Origin: Deinococcus sp. YIM 134068
GTDB lineage: Bacteria > Deinococcota > Deinococci > Deinococcales > Deinococcaceae
Direction: 5' to 3'
Assembly: GCF_036543075.1 (NCBI RefSeq)
Contig: NZ_JAZHPF010000044.1
Span: forward strand, 1-6,543
Length of the DNA: 6,543 bases
In this document: positions 1-5,040 of the stretch, piece by piece
Layout of the letters: each line of letters begins with the position of its first letter
Position numbering within the stretch: the stretch's first letter is position 1
Position numbers and translations under genes: made by a program
Notes under the pieces: generated by a model
Seen by the model: the letters and a program-made list of their open reading frames with translations, nothing else
What the model was told of the DNA's origin: nothing
The model's database searches: none

Positions 1-127
1 TGGATACCGAAGTCATCGGACTGGAAGAGGTAGCCGTGCAAGTCGTCCCAACGGTAGGCCGTGCCGCCGATGTCGCGCGAGAATCCGAGGCGGTCGTAGA
101 GCAGCACCTTGAACAGCGTATCGGCGG
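1..127 (+). repeat. terminal direct repeat, left copy (circular overlap)
   Basis: Identical to 6417-6543 at every base read. It lies inside the coding sequence of the hub gene, not between genes, and 127 is a common large k-mer size in short-read assembly. Both facts favour a circular-contig overlap over phage terminal redundancy. One copy should be dropped to obtain the true molecule. Confidence 0.95.
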
Positions 128-746
128 CCCCCGCGATGGAGTTTGCCTCAAGGTCGAAGCGGTCGTACCCCTTCTCTGCCAACGCCCCGAGGGTTGCAAT
201 GATGCCTTCGTTTGGGAGGTTGCCCCGGAAGACGGCCCCGACATTCCGCCAGTAGGCATAGTGCTGCTGGGCCAACACGCCCATCTGATCGGAGCAAACA
301 ACGGTCGTCAGTTGCTCCCCATCCGGCGTGAGCGTGGGCGCGGTTATCTCATTCACGAAGCCTGTGAAGCGTGTTTCCCAGCCGTCCGTACTGCCCCACC
401 CGAGCGGGTCGGCGGCTTGTGAACGCGAGACATTGATCTCCACCTCAATGTAGTCGCGTGGGGAGATGACCTCACTCCATGGCGTCCCGACCTGCCCGCC
501 GACCCGTCCCGAGAGAACGAAAACGAGCCGTCCGGCTAGCCCCCGGCTCCCTTGCCCGAGTTGCCGCCCCCATGACAGGGACAGAACTTCTCCATACTCG
601 CTTCCCATTCCGAAGGTCAGCGGCTCCCCGTACAGGCGAAACACCGTGACCCGCGCGCCGACGTGCTCTGAGGAACCCATGCTCATGCTTGCGAACGTAT
701 GCGCCCCAGTAGGCATGGGCGCGGGGGGGAAGGCATGAACGCTCAC
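1..746 (-). CDS. phage tail/baseplate hub-like protein, N-terminal part (gene crosses the circle junction)
   Basis: First part of a 573-aa protein that continues at 6416 and ends at 5441. The start chosen is GTG at 746, preceded by a GAGG-type ribosome site 6 nt away and by an in-frame TAG at 759-761. ATG codons at 716, 686 and 680 lack such a site. Residues 32-130 look like the first beta-rich domain of siphophage tail hubs: a short V-x-V-F-R-L-Y strand, then SLSWGRQLG near 57-64, a beta strand RLVFVLSG at 73-80, then W-SEVISPRDYIEVEI at 90-104 (the w-x-dlI-x-p-x-DyVei pattern) and the F-TGFVNEI segment at 127-134. These hubs sit at the tail tip, joining tail tube to receptor-binding and lysin parts. 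It diverges from the HTH gene at 810. No other tail gene is present, which is odd for this family. Family assignment is by pattern, not alignment. Confidence 0.75.
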   Translation of the reverse strand, partial: MSVHAFPPAPMPTGAHTFASMSMGSSEHVGARVTVFRLYGEPLTFGMGSEYGEVLSLSWGRQLGQGSRGLAGRLVFVLSGRVGGQVGTPWSEVISPRDYIEVEINVSRSQAADPLGWGSTDGWETRFTGFVNEITAPTLTPDGEQLTTVVCSDQMGVLAQQHYAYWRNVGAVFRGNLPNEGIIATLGALAEKGYDRFDLEANSIAGAADTLFKVLLYDRLGFSRDIGGTAYRWDDLHGYLFQSDDFGI

Positions 747-752
747 GCGCCC

Positions 753-760
753 CCTCGCCT
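753..760 (-). promoter_or_regulatory. ribosome binding site of hub gene
   Basis: On the minus strand the bases before GTG 746 read AGGCGAGGGGGCGC. GAGG is 6 nt from the start codon. This decides the start, because the internal ATG codons have only C-rich or unrelated sequence upstream. Confidence 0.6.
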
Positions 761-779
761 ACTGGACCTGTGAGGCGAG
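754..779. promoter_or_regulatory. inverted repeat between divergent hub and HTH genes (possible operator)
   Basis: CTCGCCT (754-760) and AGGCGAG (773-779) form a perfect 7-bp inverted repeat around a 12-nt spacer. It lies in the 63-bp gap between the divergent starts at 746 and 810, and its left arm overlaps the hub ribosome site. It could be an operator or a 5' hairpin masking that site; a 7-bp repeat could also occur by chance. Confidence 0.35.
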
Positions 780-809
780 ACGTTCGGCAATTCGGCCTCG
801 TCAATCCAT

Positions 810-1028
810 GTGAGCAACTGGAAGCATCGGGTTCCGGCGATTCCCGATGCGTCCCTCACGCTGTCCGACATGCTGACCACTACTGCAACAGCGGCCCGCC
901 TCAACGTCCACCCCCAGACCGTGCGGCGTCTCGTGAAGTCCGGCCTGCTCCCGGCGTTCCGCGTAGGCCACAACCTGCGCTTCGACCCCGCCGACATCTC
1001 CCGTTTTCTGGAGGCCCGCCGCGCATAA
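810..1028 (+). CDS. excisionase-family helix-turn-helix DNA-binding protein
   Basis: A 72-aa protein. Residues 22-70 match the MerR-like winged HTH of the excisionase/HTH_17 family: LTTTATAARLNVHPQTVRRL for the turn region, then VKSGLLPAFRVGHNLRF as the wing and DPADISRFLEARR as the closing helix. Such proteins bind short DNA sites as recombination directionality factors or as small transcription or replication regulators. No integrase is encoded here, so regulation of the hub promoter or of the downstream replication-type gene (55 nt after the stop) seems more likely than excision. The start is the GTG at 810; an in-frame TGA at 771 limits extension. No good ribosome site is visible, and ATG 870 would remove the non-conserved first 20 residues. 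Confidence 0.85.
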   Translation: MSNWKHRVPAIPDASLTLSDMLTTTATAARLNVHPQTVRRLVKSGLLPAFRVGHNLRFDPADISRFLEARRA

Positions 1029-1033
1029 GGGTT

Positions 1034-1068
1034 ACGCCCGCTGACCTCGGCAAGAAGGCAGCGGGCGT
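1034..1068 (+). promoter_or_regulatory. hairpin in leader of the 360-aa gene
   Basis: ACGCCCGCTG (1034-1043) and CAGCGGGCGT (1059-1068) pair perfectly over 10 bp around a 15-nt loop; two G-U pairs can add to the base. It lies between the HTH gene and the ATG at 1084. The loop holds the purine-rich AAGAAGG (1052-1058), which is too far from the ATG to act as a normal ribosome site. The 3' side has no T tract, so it is not a classical terminator; an attenuator or translation control element is possible. Confidence 0.5.
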
Positions 1069-1083
1069 GGCGCGTGGGTTCCT

Positions 1084-2166
1084 ATGGACAACTTAAATCT
1101 ATCAGACGCCTGGGACTGGCAAGGGTCTCAGGATCAAGAAAACGCCGACAGCGGCGCATATTCTGACCCCTTCACCCTGGAGGATGACGGCCTCGCGGAC
1201 CTCGCGGGACACCCGGCCTCTAGGCTCACCCGTGACGAGCGGGACGCCCTGGAGCTTGCCCGTACGGAGGCGAGCGAGTGCGGGGACTTCACCGACTACT
1301 ACCGCCTTTGCTACCAACTCCGCTCCTCAAACCCTGGGGAAAGCGGTGGTGCTTCTGTCTCCGGTTCGTCGGCCCGTCTTGCCATCTTTCGGCCTGGGCG
1401 GACGATTCGGAAAGCTCCCCGGCAAGGCGTCCTGCTACTTCATGAGCGGGCGGAGACTCACGAGATACGGCGCACCCTCCCCCCCCGGCGCTGGCAGGTA
1501 CAGCAAGCACTTGTCCTGACTCCCGATGAGCGGAGTGAGTACACCTTTCTTGCGGCGGTGCTTGAGCTTGGCTGGCGGCTGCGACTGGAGAAAAGGCCCG
1601 CTGAGCCGACCATTGAATGCCTACGAAAGATGCGACGGAAGCGTGGGCGGCTGGTGTGGGTGCGTCTTCGTCATCCGTCGATGAACGGCGGCAACGTGAC
1701 TGACCCCGAAGACCGCGCGAGGTTGGAGGCAGTGAGCAAGAAGGAAGTCGCGGCTTGGATGGGCCGTCACGCTCGCAAGGTCGGTCCCGACATCATCTGC
1801 GCGCCTCACTGGGACGCCGACGGCGCAGCCCACTCCCACACAGGCATCCCTTTCGAAGCCCTGTCCAAAGAGCTTCAGAAGTGCGTCTTGGCGGCCCCCG
1901 TTGGGAGGGGCGGCGGGGTGGAAATCGACGCACGCACGCACCTTGTCCTGATCGGGGACACGGATGAAGACCTTCAGCGGGTCGGCGGCTACATGTGCCA
2001 CTTCCCGCACGCGGCGGCGAGGCTGGCCCCCGAGAACAGAGACCCCCGGCAACTTGCCCTCTTCGACCAAATCGCCCAATCCATGCTTTCCAACGGCGGG
2101 AAATCGCAGAACGCGCGCATGATCTGGCGTCCGGGCTACCGGTGGAGGGTCGGGAAGCCTCTGTAG
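1084..2166 (+). CDS. possible HUH-type replication initiator (degenerate motifs)
   Basis: A 360-aa soluble protein with an acidic N-terminus (about 1-75) and a basic middle. Three segments resemble the order of rolling-circle Rep motifs: QALVLTPDE near 141-149 (motif I, strand then T), PHWDADGAAHSHTGIPF at 241-257 with H250-S-H252 (motif II, normally H-hydrophobic-H, preceded by a D-G turn), and GGYMCHFPHAAAR at 301-313, where Y303 could be the nicking tyrosine (motif III, though the usual Lys after Tyr is absent). The C-terminal WRPGYRW may be the closing strand. If correct, it nicks the double-strand origin and starts rolling-circle replication; the structured stretch just downstream would suit an origin. 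An in-frame TGA at 1042 leaves ATG 1084 as the only start; no ribosome site is visible. The middle Ser in HUH and the weak motif III leave real doubt; it could be an uncharacterised protein. Codon use confirms a real gene. Confidence 0.45.
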   Translation: MDNLNLSDAWDWQGSQDQENADSGAYSDPFTLEDDGLADLAGHPASRLTRDERDALELARTEASECGDFTDYYRLCYQLRSSNPGESGGASVSGSSARLAIFRPGRTIRKAPRQGVLLLHERAETHEIRRTLPPRRWQVQQALVLTPDERSEYTFLAAVLELGWRLRLEKRPAEPTIECLRKMRRKRGRLVWVRLRHPSMNGGNVTDPEDRARLEAVSKKEVAAWMGRHARKVGPDIICAPHWDADGAAHSHTGIPFEALSKELQKCVLAAPVGRGGGVEIDARTHLVLIGDTDEDLQRVGGYMCHFPHAAARLAPENRDPRQLALFDQIAQSMLSNGGKSQNARMIWRPGYRWRVGKPL

Positions 2167-2193
2167 TATCTATACCGCGATTTCGCACACCAC

Positions 2194-2236
2194 GAATGGC
2201 CTTCAATCCCCTCTGGGTGGGCGTTGAAGGCCATTC
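2194..2236. repeat. 13-bp perfect inverted repeat, strongest hairpin on the circle
   Basis: GAATGGCCTTCAA (2194-2206) pairs with TTGAAGGCCATTC (2224-2236) around a 17-nt loop, in which CCC (2209-2211) and GGG (2219-2221) can pair further. It begins 27 nt after the stop of the 360-aa gene. No T tract follows on the plus strand, so besides termination an origin cruciform is plausible. Confidence 0.7.
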
Positions 2237-2261
2237 AAATGTCTCCGCCCGTCGGCCCCGA

Positions 2262-2286
2262 GGGTCGGTGCGCTTTTCACCGACCC
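2262..2286. repeat. 9-bp inverted repeat hairpin
   Basis: GGGTCGGTG (2262-2270) and CACCGACCC (2278-2286) pair perfectly around the 7-nt loop CGCTTTT. It is the second stem in the structured non-coding region. Confidence 0.6.
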
Positions 2287-2315
2287 GAGCCTGTCGTCAA
2301 CTTCCTCCGCATTCA

Positions 2316-2350
2316 GGGCCGCAACCCCGTCTCAGTCGGTCTTGCGGCCC
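2316..2350. repeat. 9-bp inverted repeat hairpin
   Basis: GGGCCGCAA (2316-2324) and TTGCGGCCC (2342-2350) pair perfectly around a 17-nt loop, the same loop length as the 2194-2236 hairpin. Confidence 0.6.
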
Positions 2351-2365
2351 CTCAGCCCTCTGAGG
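2350..2365. repeat. 6-bp stem, 4-nt loop hairpin
   Basis: CCTCAG (2350-2355) and CTGAGG (2360-2365) around the loop CCCT. It shares base 2350 with the previous hairpin, so the two are nearly stacked. A weaker stem (2367-2371 with 2379-2383, TCGGC/GCCGA) follows directly. Confidence 0.45.
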
Positions 2366-2408
2366 TTCGGCGTTGTGTGCCGAGCCGATCCTGAGCCGTT
2401 CTCATCTC

Positions 2409-2422
2409 CACCCCGCGGGGTG
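2409..2422. repeat. 14-bp perfect palindrome
   Basis: CACCCCGCGGGGTG is its own reverse complement. As a hairpin it has little loop, so it looks more like a protein-binding palindrome or a self-pairing site. T-rich stretches follow (GTTTT, CTTTT), so a weak terminator role for the plus strand is not excluded. Confidence 0.5.
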
Positions 2423-2483
2423 CGGCGTTTTCGGACTCTTTTGCACCCCCGTTTACCCCGTACCTGTTCCGGGCACTCCGGGC

Positions 2484-2519
2484 GCTGGGAGTCCTGTTTA
2501 TGTTGGACGGCTGGGAGTC
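2484..2519 (+). repeat. 10-bp direct repeat, two copies
   Basis: GCTGGGAGTC occurs at 2484-2493 and 2510-2519, 26 bp apart, just downstream of the minus-strand gene ending at 2534. Two copies are too few to call iterons with confidence. Confidence 0.35.
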
Positions 2520-2533
2520 GCTACCGCCCACTT

Positions 2534-3154
2534 CTACGGGTTCCCTGAGCGCAGCCGGGTCTTGCGGATGAGGTCGATCAACCTTTGGCGGGTCTTGCGG
2601 CTGCCCTCGTGGGTCACGATGTCCGCGATGTTGTTGTTGCTCTGGCCCTCCGCGATGAGTTCACCTATCCGCAGGCCCAAAGCCACATCACGAGCGTCCC
2701 CGACGATGCGTGAGACCCGTGCGCGGGAGATGTTCAGCGCGTCCGCGAGGTCGGACTGTCTGCCATACTTCCCGCTGCTCCATTCGGTGCGGATGATCTC
2801 TTCCGTTGCGCTCCCGATGCCGTGCGCGGCGCGGTAGTGCTTCAGGGCCTCGACCTCATACCCCGACGCGGCGGCGACCCCCTCAACGGTTTTGTGCCGG
2901 ACGAGCTGCCACAGCATCCATTCCCGCGAGAAGTAGAGTTCCAACCCCTGCTCACGGGCCTCGTCTTCCGAAAGATCGGTGGGTGGCGGCGGGTAGATCG
3001 GCGTGAGGTCATTCGGCCCCACGGTGAGAGTGATTCGGCGTCTCTTGTCCCCGTCCGACACGTAGACGGCCACGGTGTCGCCCTCGCCCCTGATCGTCGT
3101 GCGGTCGTCGGCCAACTCCAACAGCCGCCGCATGGCATCCGCACCCGTCAGCAC
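2534..3154 (-). CDS. multi-helix-turn-helix DNA-binding protein, unknown function
   Basis: A 206-aa soluble protein from GTG 3154. Residues 20-50 form a short beta-rich head. Three helical stretches with HTH character follow: about 88-112 (KTVEGVAAASGYEVEALKHY), about 130-152 (GRQSDLADALNISRARVSRI, the clearest HTH), and about 163-198 (GELIAEGQSNNNIADIVTHE, then basic). This layout suggests a sequence-specific regulator or partition/copy-control factor; no family is recognised. GTG 3154 overlaps the stop of the upstream gene by 7 nt and has AAGGGGG just before it, pointing to coupled translation. GTG 3202, also preceded by GAGGA, would add 16 residues and a 55-nt overlap. It converges on the 360-aa gene across the structured region. 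Confidence 0.7.
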   Translation of the reverse strand: MLTGADAMRRLLELADDRTTIRGEGDTVAVYVSDGDKRRRITLTVGPNDLTPIYPPPPTDLSEDEAREQGLELYFSREWMLWQLVRHKTVEGVAAASGYEVEALKHYRAAHGIGSATEEIIRTEWSSGKYGRQSDLADALNISRARVSRIVGDARDVALGLRIGELIAEGQSNNNIADIVTHEGSRKTRQRLIDLIRKTRLRSGNP

Positions 3155-4167
3155 GTCGCCCCCTTCAACCTCCCCGCGAGGACGGCCCCGGCGTTCCTCC
3201 ACGGCGCATCCTCGGCAAGATCGGCGGCAAGGCGGGAAATCTGCGCCCCGAGCGCACTCAATCCACCCGCACGGCCCTCAATTTCGGCCCTGAACGCCTC
3301 CCACAACACCTTGCACCAGTAGCGCCGCCGCTCCGGTTCGCTCAGCGCGTGCGACATGGCCGACGCGAGTTTGCCCACCTCCCGCGCACGGTGGCGAGGG
3401 TGCGCCGACCACAACCCCGGCAAGGCTTCGACCACGGCCCGCAAACCTGCCGGAGTCGCTTTGTCGGGAGTGGGCGCAACGGGTGGATAAACACCGTCGG
3501 GAACAACGGCCCGAGCCTTGACGGCCCTGTATTTCTCCTCCACCGAAGCCCCTTCAGCATTTAGAGCCGACATTTCCGCCGCCGCACCTCTTTTCCCCTC
3601 CACGTCGGCGGCAAATCCCGGCCTCCACTCGTGACGCCATTCCTCCGCCCGGATGCGCGGCGCGTCGGCCTCCTGGCGCATCTTCACGGCCCACAACGTC
3701 CCGTCCCACATGTTCCGCCCCATGACGGTCTGAGCGTGGCCGCCGCAGTCCAGCAACCCGGCCCGCTCCAGCTCGCGGCCCAACCTCGCCACATGGTCAG
3801 CGTGGTATTCGAGCAATCCCGCGAGACTGACGGCGGGAAGGTGGAAGGTGACTTGATCGGGTACGAACCTGTACCCCCTCGCCCGCGCCACATCCTGCGC
3901 GACTCGGCGCAGGCACAGGAACAGGCGCACGGCCCCCCTCGATAGCTTCCGCCCCGCGATGACCTCTACGGCGGAAGGGAACACGAGCGGCTTGGGTGCC
4001 TCCTGCGGGCGTTGGCAGGGTTGCTCGCGGACGAGCTGCACGGGTGAGGGTTGTGGAGGCGTCGGCGCATCGGCGGCCTCGCCCTGGTCGTCAGAGTGGG
4101 TGAGGGTGCTTCCGGTGATGGCGGCGCGTGCGCGTGCGAGTGCGGCGGCAAGTCTGGGAGAGGTCAA
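3148..4167 (-). CDS. winged-helix protein, possible plasmid replication initiator
   Basis: A 339-aa soluble protein. Residues 1-60 are Ala/Pro/Gln-rich and probably disordered. Residues 61-163 look like a winged helix: LSRGAVRLFLCLRRVA near 75-90, FVPDQVTFHLPAVSLAGLL at 101-119, HADHVARLGRELERAGLLD as recognition helix and turn (122-140), then a beta wing ending GTLWAVKMR. A linker leads to a helical C-terminal domain (about 235-336) with W-C-K-V-LWEAFR and ISRLAADLAEDAPWRNAGAV. Initiators of many theta plasmids share the winged-helix plan, but a regulator is also possible. The start is TTG 4167, with AAGGGG 5 nt upstream. An inverted repeat lies directly upstream, suggesting autoregulation. 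It is the middle gene of the minus-strand series; its stop overlaps the next start, suggesting co-transcription. Confidence 0.6.
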   Translation of the reverse strand: MTSPRLAAALARARAAITGSTLTHSDDQGEAADAPTPPQPSPVQLVREQPCQRPQEAPKPLVFPSAVEVIAGRKLSRGAVRLFLCLRRVAQDVARARGYRFVPDQVTFHLPAVSLAGLLEYHADHVARLGRELERAGLLDCGGHAQTVMGRNMWDGTLWAVKMRQEADAPRIRAEEWRHEWRPGFAADVEGKRGAAAEMSALNAEGASVEEKYRAVKARAVVPDGVYPPVAPTPDKATPAGLRAVVEALPGLWSAHPRHRAREVGKLASAMSHALSEPERRRYWCKVLWEAFRAEIEGRAGGLSALGAQISRLAADLAEDAPWRNAGAVLAGRLKGATC

Positions 4168-4181
4168 GAAAGCCCCTTTTT

Positions 4182-4217
4182 CCCTGGGTTCGTAGCGCGT
4201 ACACTACGAATTCAGGG
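4182..4217. promoter_or_regulatory. inverted repeat upstream of the winged-helix gene (probable operator)
   Basis: TTCGTAG (4189-4195) and CTACGAA (4204-4210) are a perfect 7-bp inverted repeat with an 8-nt spacer. After a 2-bp imperfect step, CCCTG (4182-4186) and CAGGG (4213-4217) extend the symmetry, giving 12 matched pairs out of 14. It ends just before the AAGGGG ribosome site of the 339-aa gene, where a repressor or an initiator acting on its own promoter would bind. An mRNA hairpin beside the ribosome site is the alternative. Confidence 0.55.
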
Positions 4218-4233
4218 CAGCCCCCTGGTGCTT

Positions 4234-4270
4234 GAACGCCGATTCTTCTTCGCGGGAGTGGTCGGCGTTC
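4234..4270. repeat. 9-bp inverted repeat downstream of the RHH-like gene
   Basis: GAACGCCGA (4234-4242) and TCGGCGTTC (4262-4270) pair perfectly around a 19-nt loop, between the 191-aa gene (stop at 4298) and the 339-aa gene (start 4167). No T tract follows on the minus strand, so it is a weak terminator candidate at best. Together with 4182-4217 it makes this 130-bp gap rich in symmetry, so this is a second possible origin or control site. Confidence 0.5.
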
Positions 4271-4297
4271 GCTTTTCCGTAGGTCTGCACCAAGAGC

Positions 4298-4873
4298 TTA
4301 CGACACCCGCGCGCCGATGTGCTGCATATCCTCGGCCTCGCCCTGGTCGTCGTCGGCCTGGACCTTGAGCGGTATGGGGTCGGCGCGGGAAAGCCAACCG
4401 TCCCGCAGCATCACCCGCACCGTCTCCGCCTTGATCGTGCGGCCCTGCTCGCCCCCGCCGACGAGCCGCCACACTTCACCCGGCGCGCGGGTCAGGGTTC
4501 CCCCGTCGCGTAGGGCCTTGAGGATCGGCGCATGGTGCGGCTTGGGTTCCACGTCTCGCGGCGGCAACGTCCCCAGCGTGACGGCCTCCACGAGCTGCAC
4601 GGTGACTTCCGGCGCCGTCTCCGGCTCCTGGGCCTGCGCGCCCTCCGCCGACCCCTTCACGGCCTCCTGAGCGGCTTTCGCGCGGGCGATGACGTGGCCC
4701 CGCTGCTCTGCCGTCATTGCCCCAAACCACTCGTGTAGGTCGTCGGCGGCCCGGATGCGGTGAGTCTGACTCTTCTCCCCTTCCCCGAGCGGCGGCCCCG
4801 CGTTTCGCAGATTCTCCAGCACGGGGCGTCCCGGCCCACGTCTCCGTCTTGCGGTCGGGTTGCCCTCTCCCAT
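4298..4873 (-). CDS. ribbon-helix-helix-like plasmid regulator/partition protein
   Basis: A 191-aa soluble protein. Residues 9-17 are basic (RRRRGPGRP), AT-hook-like. Residues 35-65 (SQTHRIRAADDLHEWFGAMT then AEQRGHVIARA) fit a ribbon-helix-helix plan: a short strand with alternating residues, then two helices. An Ala/Glu linker (about 66-105) leads to a second small domain at 113-162 (PILKALRDGGTLTRAPGEVW then RLVGGGEQGRTIKAETVRVM), which looks like a compact winged helix. The C-terminus is acidic. RHH proteins typically act as dimers repressing their own promoter or as partition/copy-control factors, and an inverted repeat sits 14 bp before this start. The ATG 4873 has no ribosome site but has TAGCCT 6 nt upstream, suggesting a leaderless mRNA. 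It is divergent from the lipoprotein gene. Both domain calls are pattern-based. Confidence 0.6.
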   Translation of the reverse strand: MGEGNPTARRRRGPGRPVLENLRNAGPPLGEGEKSQTHRIRAADDLHEWFGAMTAEQRGHVIARAKAAQEAVKGSAEGAQAQEPETAPEVTVQLVEAVTLGTLPPRDVEPKPHHAPILKALRDGGTLTRAPGEVWRLVGGGEQGRTIKAETVRVMLRDGWLSRADPIPLKVQADDDQGEAEDMQHIGARVS

Positions 4874-4879
4874 TCCGGC

Positions 4880-4885
4880 AGGCTA
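4880..4885 (-). promoter_or_regulatory. -10 element of probable leaderless promoter (TAGCCT)
   Basis: TAGCCT fits TANNNT and ends 6 nt before the ATG at 4873, so transcription would start at or next to the A of ATG. No -35 box is recognisable; the operator-like repeat fills the spacer upstream. Confidence 0.4.
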
Positions 4886-4886
4886 T

Positions 4887-4916
4887 CACCGTGTTTCACG
4901 GTGGAGGCTGACCGTG
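4887..4916. promoter_or_regulatory. operator-like inverted repeat with a third half-site
   Basis: CACCGTG (4887-4893), spacer TTT, and CACGGTG (4897-4903) form a perfect 7-bp inverted repeat. A third half-site, ACCGTG (4911-4916), lies 7 bp further on. The repeat starts 14 bp upstream of the 191-aa gene and abuts its likely -10 element, so binding there would block RNA polymerase. The RHH-like product itself is the obvious candidate ligand. Confidence 0.6.
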
Positions 4917-4926
4917 TGACGCCGCC

Positions 4927-4957
4927 AAACTGAAACCAATAAACATTAGTGTGAATC
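4927..4957. other. AT-rich island in the divergent intergenic region
   Basis: About 30 bp (AAACTGAAACCAATAAACAT and on to GTGTGAAT) of mostly A/T in otherwise GC-rich DNA, between the divergent starts at 4873 and 5041. It may be upstream promoter DNA for either gene or a site of easy strand opening. No clear -35/-10 pair was found in it. Confidence 0.4.
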
Positions 4958-5028
4958 CAGCACAGGGCGTCCCGGCCCCCGATTCAGCCCCGCCCCGATG
5001 TGCGGCAACCCCACCCGCGCGCCGGGTG

Positions 5029-5034
5029 TACGGT
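5029..5034 (+). promoter_or_regulatory. -10 element of probable leaderless promoter (TACGGT)
   Basis: TACGGT fits TANNNT and ends 6 nt before GTG 5041, the same spacing as TAGCCT before the divergent gene at 4873. This supports GTG 5041 as the start. The GGTGG in the same place could instead be a weak ribosome site. Confidence 0.35.
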
Positions 5035-5040
5035 GGCGGC

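Larger units (their letters stand above)
2167..2533. other. non-coding, hairpin-dense region; candidate origin / bidirectional terminator
   Basis: This 367-bp gap between convergent genes is the largest non-coding stretch on the circle. It contains at least five inverted repeats in the first 260 bp (listed separately), a 14-bp perfect palindrome and a 10-bp direct repeat. This density suits a rolling-circle double-strand and/or single-strand origin next to a Rep gene; part of it must also end transcription from both sides. No nick site consensus can be named. Confidence 0.5.

Noticed and set aside
1..127. Phage-type direct terminal repeat
   Set aside because: It is inside a gene, has the exact length of a common assembler k-mer, and no packaging genes are present; a circular overlap explains it better.
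36..422. Plus-strand 128-aa frame
   Set aside because: It lies opposite the hub gene, whose protein pattern is coherent; typical antisense shadow in high-GC DNA.
472..804. Minus-strand 110-aa frame
   Set aside because: It overlaps the hub N-terminal coding region in another minus-strand frame and has an Arg/Gly-rich shadow-like composition.
2409..2450. Rho-independent terminator at the 14-bp palindrome
   Set aside because: The palindrome has almost no loop and the following T runs are short and interrupted; kept only as a palindrome.
2342..2837. Plus-strand frames at 2342-2548 and 2373-2837
   Set aside because: They run through the hairpin-rich region and antisense to the multi-HTH gene, with no domain pattern and no ribosome site noted.
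2822..3322. Plus-strand 166-aa frame
   Set aside because: Antisense to the multi-HTH and winged-helix genes, rich in Arg/Pro/Ala with no domain pattern; shadow frame.
4951..5040. Upstream 30-residue extension of the lipoprotein gene from GTG 4951
   Set aside because: It would place the signal peptide and lipobox in the interior; the added segment is Pro/Ala-rich with no ribosome site. GTG 5041 gives a proper lipoprotein.
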